From positions 1 to 27,476 of the forward strand of contig JBPCIX010000051.1 of assembly GCA_051005875.1 (NCBI GenBank): DNA of 27,476 nt, in the 5' to 3' direction. This document shows, piece after piece, positions 7,395-14,725 of the stretch. The notes under the pieces were generated by a model that saw nothing but the letters and a program-made list of their open reading frames with translations, was not told the DNA's origin and did not search any database. Each line of letters opens with the position of its first letter. Positions within the stretch are counted from its first letter, which is position 1. A program made the position numbers and the translations under genes. Origin of the DNA: JBPCIX01 sp051005875. GTDB taxonomy: Bacteria; Actinomycetota; CADDZG01; JAHWKV01.

Positions 7395-7403
7395 AGTCTA
7401 GCA
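7395..7403 (-). promoter_or_regulatory. Candidate extended -10 promoter of the ATP synthase operon
   Basis: The minus strand reads TGCTAGACT (TGN-TANNNT form) in the 102-base gap between wecA and atpZ. Transcription would start near 7388, leaving a leader of about 19 bases before GTG 7369. No good -35 is seen at 17 bases, which is usual for extended -10 sites. The same TGCTAnnCT form occurs before rpmE. Confidence 0.4.
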
Positions 7404-7471
7404 AGCCGCAGGGTGCGGCGCGCTCCGGCGGGGACAAGCTGCGGTGCGTCCCACGGGTTTCAAAGCAGGTT

Positions 7472-8596
7472 TCAAGGGTCATGCGGAGCACGAACCAGCC
7501 GTGGGAGCACGGTGTACAAAAGGATCGCCAGGGCGCCGCCCAAAAAGGGGACCATGAACACCGGCGGTGCGAAAGTCCACGCAAGGGTCATCCCGGCGAT
7601 GATCGCAGTCCATGCGTAAATAATCAAAACTGCCTGCCTGTGACCGTGGCCGATTTCAAGCAGACGATGATGCAGATGCTCGCGGTCAGCGTTGAAGACA
7701 TGCTGACCCTTGCGCGCCCTGCGGACTATCGCCATGATCGTGTCGAGCAGCGGAATAGCCAATACGATCAAGGGAATGACCAGTGGCAGGTAAAAGACAA
7801 AGGCCGCTGAAACGTCTGAGGGATTCTGGGTCCCCGAACGGCCTACCCCGACAACTGTGGCGGTAGCGAGCAGAAAGCCAAGCGCCATGCTGCCGGAATC
7901 GCCCATGAAGATTCGCGCTGGGTTGAAGTTGTAGCGAAGGAACCCCAGGGTCGTTCCGACAATGGCTACGGACAGCAGCTGCGCGGTTGGCTCAGGACCG
8001 GCGAGACCTTGCCGGCTCAGCTGGTAGGTGTAAACAAAAAAAGCGCCGGCGGCTATGGCCGTTACTCCGGCCGCGAGCCCGTCGAGGCCATCCATCAAGT
8101 TCACCGCGTTCACGATGATCACGATCCAGGCAATGGTGACTATGGCGGATATGTCCGAGGACATCGAAAGAGCCCCCACGCCCTTCAGGGGGAAACGGAA
8201 ATACTCGAGCCTGACCCCCGAGAGGAAAACAAAGCCGGCGGCCAAAAGCTGACCGGAAAGTTTGACCGGAGCCTTGAGGCCCTTGAGATCATCGATCACG
8301 CCAATAACAAAAATGATCGCCGTCCCTGCGATTATCCCGACCAATTCCGGCAAAGGCCAAACGCCGAGAGGACGAAAGGAGTCGGCAAACGGCTTCAAAC
8401 CGGCGGCGACCGAAACGGCTGCCAGCAGGCCGGTCAAAATGGCCGCTCCCCCCAGCGTCGGGGTCGGAACCGCGTGAACTTTGCGGTCGTCGGGGATATC
8501 GACCGCCCCGATTTTTCGGCTGAACGCAAGCACAGCCGGCGTTGCCAGGTATGCCCCCAGAGCGCCGGCGACCGCAACGACCAGGTAGTAGCCCAC
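7472..8596 (-). CDS. wecA: Undecaprenyl-phosphate GlcNAc-1-phosphate transferase (WecA/TagO type)
   Basis: This polytopic membrane enzyme moves a sugar-1-phosphate (GlcNAc-1-P in characterised relatives) from a UDP-sugar to a polyprenyl phosphate, the first step of arabinogalactan, teichoic acid or O-antigen-like glycans. The 374 residues show family motifs in order: PDDRKVHAVPTPTLGG (35-50), the catalytic IDDLKGL (101-107, two Asp), NAVNLMDGLDGLAAG (163-177), FMGDSGSMALGF (230-241) and the WecA-specific HLHHRL (307-312). The last separates it from MraY. About ten hydrophobic segments are present. The start is GTG 8596 with AAGGG close upstream. Its position directly before the atp operon matches rfe/wecA of mycobacteria. 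Confidence 0.93.
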   Translation of the reverse strand: MGYYLVVAVAGALGAYLATPAVLAFSRKIGAVDIPDDRKVHAVPTPTLGGAAILTGLLAAVSVAAGLKPFADSFRPLGVWPLPELVGIIAGTAIIFVIGVIDDLKGLKAPVKLSGQLLAAGFVFLSGVRLEYFRFPLKGVGALSMSSDISAIVTIAWIVIIVNAVNLMDGLDGLAAGVTAIAAGAFFVYTYQLSRQGLAGPEPTAQLLSVAIVGTTLGFLRYNFNPARIFMGDSGSMALGFLLATATVVGVGRSGTQNPSDVSAAFVFYLPLVIPLIVLAIPLLDTIMAIVRRARKGQHVFNADREHLHHRLLEIGHGHRQAVLIIYAWTAIIAGMTLAWTFAPPVFMVPFLGGALAILLYTVLPRLVRAPHDP

Positions 8597-8617
8597 GAGC
8601 CCTTATTGTGCCACACA

Positions 8618-8638
8618 GCCGGGGGGTTCCCCCCCGGC
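8618..8638. promoter_or_regulatory. G/C-rich 9-bp hairpin upstream of wecA
   Basis: GCCGGGGGG and CCCCCCGGC flank a TTC loop, a perfect 9-bp stem 22 bases before the wecA GTG. Neither strand has a following T-run, so it is not a classic terminator. It could affect the wecA leader or serve as a protein site. Confidence 0.5.
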
Positions 8639-8711
8639 ATCCTCCCCAAAACCACACCCTCGACTACACCCCTCGCTTGCTCGCATCAGACGACGGCAAA
8701 ACTAAAGGCTT

Positions 8712-8743
8712 GTTATCAGCAAGGCTTTCGCCTTGCTGATAAC
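8712..8743 (+). promoter_or_regulatory. Perfect 14-bp hairpin immediately before the glyA start
   Basis: GTTATCAGCAAGGC (8712-8725) and GCCTTGCTGATAAC (8730-8743) are perfect complements around a TTTC loop. Only eight bases (GTCTCGCG) separate the stem from the glyA ATG, and no Shine-Dalgarno lies in between. It could be an RNA structure limiting initiation, or a dyad operator overlapping the promoter of a leaderless message. No T-run follows. Confidence 0.7.
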
Positions 8744-8751
8744 GTCTCGCG

Positions 8752-10011
8752 ATGCCCGATTACTTCAAGGACTTACTTCAGACCGATCCCGACATCGCCC
8801 GGCTCATCGAAAGCGAGCAAGTGCGTGAGGCCGACAAAATTCGGCTGATCCCGTCTGAAAACTACGTTTCATCAGCGGTCCTGGCTGCGACAGGATCCGT
8901 GTTAACCAATAAGTATTCTGAGGGATATTCCGGCCGCAGGTACTATGAGGGCCAGCAGTTCATCGACCCCATCGAGGACCTCGCCGTCGGCCGCGCCAAA
9001 GATCTTTTTGGGGCCGAGCACGCCAATGTGCAGCCTTACTCCGGTTCCCCATGCAACCTCGCGGTGTACCTGGCGTTTCTGCAGCCGGGCGACACCGTCA
9101 TGGGCCTCGGGTTGCCGCACGGCGGCCACTTGACTCACGGCCACCCCGTGTCGGCCACCGGCAGATGGTTTCGAGCAGTCCACTACGGCGTGGGAGCCGA
9201 GACCGGACGAATTGATTACGACGAAGCCCGGGACCTTGCAAAGCGAGAAAAGCCGAAATTGATTTGGGCCGGCGGAACCGCCATTCCAAGAATCATTGAT
9301 TTCGAGGTGTTTGCAGGCATAGCCCGCGACGTTGGGGCGATCTTCGCGGCCGACATCGCTCACATCGCCGGGCTGATTGCCGGGGGCGTGCATCCTTCGC
9401 CGGTCCCGTTCGCAGACGTCGTGACAACAACGACTCATAAGACGCTTCGGGGGCCGCGCGGAGCGATGTTCATGTCAACCGCCGAGCATGCTCCGGCGCT
9501 GGACAAAGCGGTTTTCCCAGGACTTCAGGGGGGACCCCACAACCACACAACCGCCGCCATTGCAGTCGCCCTCAAAGAAGCCGCTCAGCCGGAATTCAAG
9601 ATATACGCCCAGCAGATCGTTACCAACGCGAAGGCATTGGCCACGGCATTGATCGACAAGGGCTTTAACCTCATTTCGGGCGGTACCGACAATCACTTGA
9701 TACTCATAGACCTCACAAACAAGGACATCGGTGGCAAGCCCGCCGCCAAGGCGCTCGACATCGCCGGGATCGAATTAAACTTCAACGCGGTTCCCTTCGA
9801 CCCCCGCAAGCCGTGGGACCCGTCCGGGATTCGAATCGGAACTCCCGCAGTTACCTCCCGAGGAATGAAGGAGCCCGAAATGGCCCTTATCGCCGGATGG
9901 ATTGACCAGATAGTTTCAGCTCCCCAGGACGAACAGTTGGCCGACAAAGTAGCCGGGGAGATAAAAGAGCTTTGCCGGAACTTTCCAGCCCCGGGCCTGC
10001 CGACTAGCTAA
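8752..10011 (+). CDS. glyA: Serine hydroxymethyltransferase
   Basis: This PLP enzyme interconverts serine and glycine with transfer of a one-carbon unit to tetrahydrofolate. The 419 residues follow the family closely: IPSENYVS (33-40), the HGGHLTHG block (123-130), AADIAHIAGL with the cofactor-contacting Asp201/His204, and VVTTTTHKTLRGPRG with the Schiff-base lysine Lys230. The C-terminal GIRIGTPAVTSRG is also present. Variants from the commonest form are EGYSGRRYYEG (usually EGYPG-RYYGG) and SGSPCN (usually SGSPAN or SGSQAN). It is read away from wecA on the opposite strand. In Streptomyces a glyA lies in the same block, so it is probably an ancestral neighbour now in a rearranged segment. 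The start is ATG 8752 without a visible ribosome binding site, just after a strong hairpin. Confidence 0.97.
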   Translation: MPDYFKDLLQTDPDIARLIESEQVREADKIRLIPSENYVSSAVLAATGSVLTNKYSEGYSGRRYYEGQQFIDPIEDLAVGRAKDLFGAEHANVQPYSGSPCNLAVYLAFLQPGDTVMGLGLPHGGHLTHGHPVSATGRWFRAVHYGVGAETGRIDYDEARDLAKREKPKLIWAGGTAIPRIIDFEVFAGIARDVGAIFAADIAHIAGLIAGGVHPSPVPFADVVTTTTHKTLRGPRGAMFMSTAEHAPALDKAVFPGLQGGPHNHTTAAIAVALKEAAQPEFKIYAQQIVTNAKALATALIDKGFNLISGGTDNHLILIDLTNKDIGGKPAAKALDIAGIELNFNAVPFDPRKPWDPSGIRIGTPAVTSRGMKEPEMALIAGWIDQIVSAPQDEQLADKVAGEIKELCRNFPAPGLPTS

Positions 10012-10087
10012 ATAGCTGCTTCGCCCTAAAAAAGTACTCCGGCAACGGCCTGATCAAGCATGCGGCTCCCCGGCGTCGGCTAAAAAC

Positions 10088-10921
10088 CTAGGCTGCGCTT
10101 GCTGTCTTTGGAGGGACAACCGATCCGTTGGTTACCTGCCAGACCGCCGAGTCGTCGGCGATTAGCTTGGCAAACTCATCTATAGCTTCCCCGGCCACCA
10201 CCGGAATGGCGGGAACTCCAATCTTGGCGAGGAGCTTAGCTCGGTCCCTGGCGCGATCAACGTCACCTTTGTCCACCACCCAGGCAGCCTCAACAACCAG
10301 CAAAACCTCAGAGCCGTCTTCTTTGCTCTTGCCGCGGGCGACGATATCGGCCAGCCTGATCTCGTCGGATTCGGCTTCAGTCAGTTGGCCCGACGCTTCG
10401 GCGCCGTCGAGCAGCTTGTCCAGATCAGGGCGAGTCAGCACCCGCAGGCGCCCGGCGATAGGAGCGAAATACGCATGAGCCTTTTTCTCGTAGCGTGTTT
10501 CCACCACGAAGCCCTTGATGCCGGGCTGTTCACCCGTCAGCTTGGAAACCACCTGAACAAGTTGATCGACCTTGTCGGCGAGGGACCTCAAGAGCGATTC
10601 GGTCAGACCCTGCGACTTGGCCAACTCTGCCAGCCGGGCTTCTGTCCGGACCTGGGCCTCGGCCAACTCTGCCAGCCGGGCTTCTGTCCGGACCTGGGCC
10701 TCGGCCAACTCTGTCAGCCGGGCTTCTGTCCGGACCTGGGCCTCGGCCAACTCTGTCAGCCGGGCTTCTGTCCGGACCTGGGCCTCGGCCAAGCTCTTCA
10801 ACCTCTCGGGTACGGCTAGCAACTCATCCGAGAGCGCGAGGCGGCGCAATTCTCCGCGCCATTCGGGGTGCTCTTCAAGGAGCTGAACCAGATCGTGAAA
10901 GTCTTCAACCGCAAAACTCAT
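10088..10921 (-). CDS. Coiled-coil protein with C-terminal PD-(D/E)XK-like domain (COG5493/DUF3782-like)
   Basis: The 277 residues fall into three parts. Residues 1-40 are a short N-terminal helical region (DFHDLVQLLEEHPEWR), common in this group. Residues 40-128 are a long amphipathic coiled coil containing four copies of a 14-residue unit (AEAQVRTEARL plus 3). Residues 138-255 form a globular domain with DEIRLADIVARGK and EVLLVVEAAWVVDKGDVDRA, resembling the nuclease-fold core of COG5493-type proteins. The second acidic residue (Glu211) is present, but no Lys follows in an E-x-K pattern, so catalysis is doubtful. I chose ATG 10921; the longer start at 10978 adds 19 residues without similarity and runs into a pseudogene remnant. 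It stands alone between glyA and rpiB. Function is unknown. Confidence 0.7.
   Translation of the reverse strand: MSFAVEDFHDLVQLLEEHPEWRGELRRLALSDELLAVPERLKSLAEAQVRTEARLTELAEAQVRTEARLTELAEAQVRTEARLAELAEAQVRTEARLAELAKSQGLTESLLRSLADKVDQLVQVVSKLTGEQPGIKGFVVETRYEKKAHAYFAPIAGRLRVLTRPDLDKLLDGAEASGQLTEAESDEIRLADIVARGKSKEDGSEVLLVVEAAWVVDKGDVDRARDRAKLLAKIGVPAIPVVAGEAIDEFAKLIADDSAVWQVTNGSVVPPKTASAA
10621..10788. repeat. Four head-to-tail copies of a 42-bp unit inside the coiled-coil gene
   Basis: Copies at 10621-10662, 10663-10704, 10705-10746 and 10747-10788 are identical except for one C/T change that separates copies 1-2 from 3-4 (CTCTGCC versus CTCTGTC). Each encodes 14 residues, two heptads, so copy-number changes keep both frame and coiled-coil register. 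Near identity at the DNA level points to recent slippage or unequal recombination. Confidence 0.95.
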
Positions 10922-10956
10922 CTCAGCACCATTATGACCGAAGGTGCCGACAAGAC

Positions 10957-11142
10957 AGGCAGACTTGGGGACGTGCAATTGCGGCTCTTGGCCTGCTCGG
11001 CCTCACGATCTTGAAAGTATTCCTCTACGATCTTTCGTTCCTGGCTCAGCTCTACCGGATCCTGTCATTCATCGGCCTGGGGCTGATCCTGATGACTGCT
11101 TCTTACGTGTACCAGCGCTACCGAGACGCCATCTTTCGCTAA
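10957..11142 (+). pseudogene. 3' remnant of a DUF2339-type membrane protein gene
   Basis: From 10957 the plus strand encodes about 61 residues ending at TAA 11140-11142. The reading LGLLGLTILKVFLYDLS, then YRILSFIGLGLILMTASYVYQRY, matches the C-terminal end of DUF2339 predicted multi-pass membrane proteins (LLGLTxLKVFLxDLS ... YRxLSFxxLGxxLLxxSYxYQR). No start codon with a ribosome binding site, and none of the large N-terminal part, exists upstream. Before about 10957 the same frame reads unrelated sequence at the 5' end of the opposite-strand coiled-coil gene. It is a truncated relic, probably left when the neighbouring segment was inserted or rearranged. Confidence 0.72.
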
Positions 11143-11431
11143 CTAGAACATCTCGCCGGGCGAGAAAACCGCCTTTAGTTCGCTTGGCGGCATGAGGCCT
11201 ATTGGAAGTGAGCGGCCGTGAGGTTTGCTTTTGGCCTCGGACGCCCGACTGGGGCTGCCTGCCCCGGCTCGATGGGCCTCGCTACGTGAAGGCCGAACCG
11301 AAGTGCCCTGCTGCCTGCTTCCTCGGCCCCGATCGGCGTCTCGCATGCTTACTAAAACGCAGCAAGTCCCAAAAACCCACGCCATTTCCGCCTCTTAGGC
11401 TGCGATCCCCGAGAACCGGGGCGCCGCCTAC
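11143..11431. other. 289-base stretch with no supported gene
   Basis: Short open frames exist on both strands but are Arg/Pro/Ser-rich, lack ribosome binding sites and resemble no family I know. A small dyad, TCTCGCC-G-GGCGAGA followed by AAAA, lies just after the DUF2339 remnant stop and may be its old terminator. CCCCG-AGAAC-CGGGG lies shortly before the rpiB stop. The stretch looks like decaying sequence or spacer. Confidence 0.5.
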
Positions 11432-11881
11432 CTAGGAGCACTCCTGCTGCTCTATCACTGAGATTTGCTCTAGGCGCTTATCATGACGGCCGCCTTCGAA
11501 GGCTGTGGACAAGAAGACTTCGGTTATTTCATATGCCAGGGCTGGAGCGACAATTCGTGCGCCCATCGAAAGTACGTTGGCGTCGTTGTGCTCCCGACAA
11601 AGCCTGGCTGTGAACAGGTCGTTGCAAAGAGCCACTCTTGCGCCGCGAACTTTGTTGGCCGAGATAGCTTCACCTTGGCCGCTGCCGCCGAGAACGATCC
11701 CCCGGCCTGCCTCGCCCTTCACGACGGCCCGCGCTACCGCCGCGCAAAACGCCGGATAGTCGACCGATTCGGTGGAGTCGGTCCCCATATCAACGACCTC
11801 GTGGCCAAGGCCGGCGAGGTGCTCCACCAGCAGCTGCTTCAGGTCGAAACCCGCGTGATCTGAGCCAATCGCAATTTTCAT
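11432..11881 (-). CDS. rpiB: Ribose-5-phosphate isomerase B (RpiB/LacAB family)
   Basis: It interconverts ribose-5-phosphate and ribulose-5-phosphate in the pentose phosphate pathway. The 149 residues carry the N-terminal SDHAGFDLK (7-15), TDSTESVDYPAF, the anion-hole/active loop GGSGQGEAISANK (65-77) and REHNDANVLSMG (96-107). The E. coli-type catalytic Cys of CGTGIG is absent. The loop has Glu71 instead, as in mycobacterial RpiB, where a Glu at this place acts as base. Assignment to the phosphoisomerase subfamily is therefore good, though related isomerases of other sugar phosphates cannot be fully excluded. ATG 11881 is preceded by CTCCTCCTT rather than a Shine-Dalgarno, so initiation may depend on the upstream oxidoreductase 38 bases away. 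Confidence 0.93.
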   Translation of the reverse strand: MKIAIGSDHAGFDLKQLLVEHLAGLGHEVVDMGTDSTESVDYPAFCAAVARAVVKGEAGRGIVLGGSGQGEAISANKVRGARVALCNDLFTARLCREHNDANVLSMGARIVAPALAYEITEVFLSTAFEGGRHDKRLEQISVIEQQECS

Positions 11882-11919
11882 AAGGAGGAGTCTATCCGGC
11901 CGCGGCTAACGTCACGGAA

Positions 11920-13344
11920 CTAGCGAAGGGACCGCCGAAGTGCCGAACGGGCCGCGTGGTATCCGCACATCCCGTGAACACCGCCGCCGGGTGGACTAGA
12001 AGATGAGCAAATATAAATAGAGGAATCGGGGGTCGAATACACCGGGAACCGTGCGACAGGCCTGGTGAACAGCTGGCGCAGATCCTGCACACCGCCGTTG
12101 ATATCGCCGCCTATGTAGTTGCCGTTGTACTTTTCCATCTGACCGCTGTTCATTGTCGCCTTCGCCAGAATGCAATCTCGAAACCCTGGAGCGAACCGTT
12201 CAACCTGGTCTTCGATTCTTTCCGTCATATCGACGCCGGACCCGTGAGGAACATGGCAGTAACCCCAGGCGGTGTGCTTGCCTTTGGGGGACCGGCTATC
12301 GTCAAAAATGCTCGGCTGCGAAAACAAAACGAAAGGCTTGGGCGGAACAACACCGCGACTGACCTGCTTTTCTGCAATTTCAATCTCTTCCATGGCCCCC
12401 CCGAGGTGGAGCGTTCCGGCACCCCGGCACTTTTCAGCCATCCAGGGAACAGGCTCGTTCAAAGCCCAGTCCACTTTGAAAACACCCGGACCGTACCGGT
12501 ACCGTGCGAGCCGCCGAAGATACTGAGCGGGGAACCGGGCACCGGCAATTCTAGCCAGTTGCCGGGGGCCGACATCAAACAGATAGGCCCTTGCCCTGGG
12601 TAGCTCCTCGATGTCCTGGACGGCCTGGCCGGTAACAATTTCGCCACCGAGCGACTTCAAGCAGGCACCCATCGAGTCTGCAATTTTCTGGGATCCGCTT
12701 TTCGCAACGGGCCAACCCGCGGAGTGACCCAACAGGCCAAGCATCAGCCCGAAGCCCCCTGAGGGACTGAGGTCGAGGGGAAGCATCGAGTGCGCCGCCA
12801 ATCCGGCAAACAAGGCCCTGGCCCTCGCGCCCTCGAAGACGGACCGACCTAGAGCGCTCGCCGAACGAGCCGCCTTCAATCCAAACGCCGCCATTTTGAA
12901 AGGGTGACCCGGCAACCCCAGCGGCGCCATGATGTCTTCTATCAGTTCCGACGACGAGGCCACGAGCGGATTCATCAACCGCCGGTACGCAGCCTCATCC
13001 TGTTCCAACCCGCCGGCGGTTTCTTCGACCCCGCGATAAAGGGCATTCGCCGACCCGTCGTCCTGGGGATGCGCCAGCGGAATATCTGGCTGAATCAGCT
13101 CGAGCCCATGCTCCTTGAGCGGCGTGTTCAAAAAGAATGGCGAAGCCGCCGCCAGGGGATGAACCGCGGAGCAAACATCGTGAATGAATCCCGGCAAAGT
13201 AAGCTCCGCCGAGCGACAGCCGCCACCGATCGTTGGCGCGGCCTCGTAAACGGTGACCGAGCGGCCGGCACGCGCAAGTGTTATTGCCGCGGCCATTCCG
13301 TTTGGGCCAGACCCAACTACTATCGCGTCTGTTTCAGCGCCCAC
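11920..13344 (-). CDS. Phytoene-desaturase-like FAD-dependent oxidoreductase (COG1233/PYROXD2 group)
   Basis: The 474-residue flavoprotein has an N-terminal Rossmann dinucleotide fold (AIVVGSGPNGMAAAITLARA, GxGxxG at 11-16), followed by the acidic ribose-binding end YEA and GGGCRS. The C-terminal FAD-closing motif is SSSSPPGGGVHGMCGYHAA (about 446-464). The middle is the helical and substrate domain, with a VDWALNEPVPW strand typical of the NAD(P)/FAD phytoene-dehydrogenase-like group. Substrates of this group are mostly unknown. No carotenoid genes are nearby, so a carotenoid role should not be assumed. It starts at GTG 13344, sharing one base with the tsaC stop, and so is translated with tsaC. 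It is the unusual member of this otherwise translation-related operon. Confidence 0.85.
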   Translation of the reverse strand: MGAETDAIVVGSGPNGMAAAITLARAGRSVTVYEAAPTIGGGCRSAELTLPGFIHDVCSAVHPLAAASPFFLNTPLKEHGLELIQPDIPLAHPQDDGSANALYRGVEETAGGLEQDEAAYRRLMNPLVASSSELIEDIMAPLGLPGHPFKMAAFGLKAARSASALGRSVFEGARARALFAGLAAHSMLPLDLSPSGGFGLMLGLLGHSAGWPVAKSGSQKIADSMGACLKSLGGEIVTGQAVQDIEELPRARAYLFDVGPRQLARIAGARFPAQYLRRLARYRYGPGVFKVDWALNEPVPWMAEKCRGAGTLHLGGAMEEIEIAEKQVSRGVVPPKPFVLFSQPSIFDDSRSPKGKHTAWGYCHVPHGSGVDMTERIEDQVERFAPGFRDCILAKATMNSGQMEKYNGNYIGGDINGGVQDLRQLFTRPVARFPVYSTPDSSIYICSSSSPPGGGVHGMCGYHAARSALRRSLR

Positions 13345-13922
13345 TAACGCAGCTTAGTACGGCCACCCGCAAAGGAAACGACTTCGGAGGGAGGTGAATC
13401 AAGTACTCCCCCATCTATATACAGACCTATATACAGACCGACCTCCCCACCCAGCTGATCCCTGATGCCCTCAATTGATTCGCAGGTTGGTGATCCTGAA
13501 ACATTGGCGCTGGTTGCCGCTAATGGCCCCGACAGACTCAGAATCTCAAGAACCAATTCGTGAGCCGGCACCCTCAGCCCGACCGTTTTTCCATCGGACC
13601 CCAACACCGACAGGTCGCTTAGCGACGGCACCACGATCGTCATTGGCCCCGGCCAATGCTCCACCCCGGCCCTGGCCGCCTCGTCCGAAAACTGTCCAAT
13701 CGCTGAAGCCTGCACGAATGATCCGACGAGCACCGGCAAAGGTTTGGTTGCCGGTCGCGATTTGATCTTGAAAATCTTTTCCACGCCTTCGGGCCGGTCA
13801 AGCCTGGCTGCGATGCCGTAGACGGTGTCGGTTGGCAAAACCACGACACCGCCGGAGTCAAGCACGCGAGCCGCCGCCTCGGCGACGCCGGGATCCCCAG
13901 CCGCCCGCATTTGAGCGCTCAT
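13344..13922 (-). CDS. tsaC: Threonylcarbamoyl-AMP synthase (Sua5/YrdC/YwlC family)
   Basis: The enzyme makes threonylcarbamoyl-AMP from threonine, bicarbonate and ATP for t6A37 modification of ANN-decoding tRNAs. In 192 residues the YrdC fold shows VVVLPTDTVYGIAARL, the KIKSRPATKPLPVLV nucleotide-binding stretch (KxR) and TSANVSGSP (SxN). There is no C-terminal Sua5 domain, so it is the short TsaC form. I chose ATG 13922, which shares a base with the prmC stop (TAATG); the longer frame up to 14027 overlaps prmC and is Arg/Pro-rich. The segment GLYIGLYIDGG contains a recent duplication of GLYI. Order prfA-prmC-tsaC is conserved in Actinobacteria. Confidence 0.94.
   Translation of the reverse strand: MSAQMRAAGDPGVAEAAARVLDSGGVVVLPTDTVYGIAARLDRPEGVEKIFKIKSRPATKPLPVLVGSFVQASAIGQFSDEAARAGVEHWPGPMTIVVPSLSDLSVLGSDGKTVGLRVPAHELVLEILSLSGPLAATSANVSGSPTCESIEGIRDQLGGEVGLYIGLYIDGGVLDSPPSEVVSFAGGRTKLR
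13416..13439. repeat. 12-bp tandem duplication inside tsaC
   Basis: TATATACAGACC occurs twice head to tail (13416-13427 and 13428-13439), adding four residues (GLYI repeated) shortly before the conserved Asp-Gly-Gly near the end of the YrdC domain. The copies are identical, so the event is recent. Confidence 0.9.
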
Positions 13923-14725
13923 TACTGCGCCTTTCGGCCCTCGGCGATTCTGAGGCGCCCGGCCAGGTCTGGACGGATTTCGACATCGGCGAACTTTGTC
14001 ATTAGAAGAGTTCGGAGGCGACCCCATTGAGCTTCGAATGTCTCTAGAACCAGGCGCCCGTCCGTTTTAAGCCAGTCGCCGGCTTGGTGAACGATTCGAT
14101 GATGAACCTCCAATCCGGTGTCGCCCGCCACCAGCGCAATTCGGGGCTCATGAACCGAAACATCGGGGGCAGCGTCGAGCATGTCCAGGGCCGAAAGGTA
14201 CGGCGGGTTAGAAACAACCAGGTCAATCTCACCTTTGAGCCGGGTGGGGACTGGGCCGAATAGGTCGCCCTCAAGCAGGTGAACATTGCCGGGGCGTACG
14301 GTGGATGCGTTCAGCCTTGCCCACTTGAGCGCCTCGTTGCTTATGTCTGTTGCCCAAACTGAGCAATCGGGACGCTCGGCTGCTAAGGAAAGAGCGATAG
14401 CTCCCGAGCCGGTCCCGATATCAAGAACCTTGGGGTCGAGTTTCCCATCCAGCAATTCCAGGCAACGCTCAACCACCATTTCGGTCTCGGGGCGAGGAAC
14501 CAACACGCCCGGTCCCACGGCTAGGTTCATTTTTCGAAAAGACTGAGTCCCGGCCAGGTACTGAAGGGGCTCTCCGGATTCCCGGCGGCGTACCAGGCTA
14601 TCCAGTTCTTCAGCCTGCTCTGCAGAAGGTTCTGCTTTGGTCAAGAATCGTTCGACCCGGTTTGCCCCCAGGACGGCCTCATTCAAGATCTCGAGTTCAT
14701 GCTCAGGCAGTGAGGTGCGGTTCAC
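13922..14725 (-). CDS. prmC: Peptide chain release factor N5-glutamine methyltransferase
   Basis: It methylates the Gln of the GGQ motif in release factors, raising termination efficiency. The 267 residues contain the N-terminal helical RF-binding domain, the EPLQYLAGTQSF linker (52-63), VLVPRPETE (74-82), the SAM motif VLDIGTGSGAIAL (100-112), and the catalytic VSNPPYLS (171-178), whose NPPY binds the substrate glutamine. It starts at GTG 14725 in a GTGA overlap with prfA, its substrate gene, and runs into tsaC with a one-base overlap. Confidence 0.96.
   Translation of the reverse strand: MNRTSLPEHELEILNEAVLGANRVERFLTKAEPSAEQAEELDSLVRRRESGEPLQYLAGTQSFRKMNLAVGPGVLVPRPETEMVVERCLELLDGKLDPKVLDIGTGSGAIALSLAAERPDCSVWATDISNEALKWARLNASTVRPGNVHLLEGDLFGPVPTRLKGEIDLVVSNPPYLSALDMLDAAPDVSVHEPRIALVAGDTGLEVHHRIVHQAGDWLKTDGRLVLETFEAQWGRLRTLLMTKFADVEIRPDLAGRLRIAEGRKAQ

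Noticed and set aside
8009..8848. 279-codon plus-strand open frame across wecA and the divergent promoter region
   Set aside because: It runs antisense to wecA motifs, through both hairpins and into glyA in another frame. Its composition is polar and Arg/Gly-rich without similarity.
10012..10087. Terminator between glyA and the coiled-coil gene
   Set aside because: A T6 run exists on the minus strand at 10028-10033, but the only stem before it is three base pairs, too weak to support.
10621..10788. CRISPR-like array
   Set aside because: The 42-bp units are contiguous with no spacers and encode in-frame heptads.
11143..11385. Minus-strand 80-codon open frame downstream of the DUF2339 remnant
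   Set aside because: No ribosome binding site, atypical residue composition and no recognisable family; treated as spacer.
13923..14027. N-terminal extension of TsaC
   Set aside because: Lies inside prmC in another frame, Arg/Pro-rich, no similarity. The TAATG start at 13922 is better.
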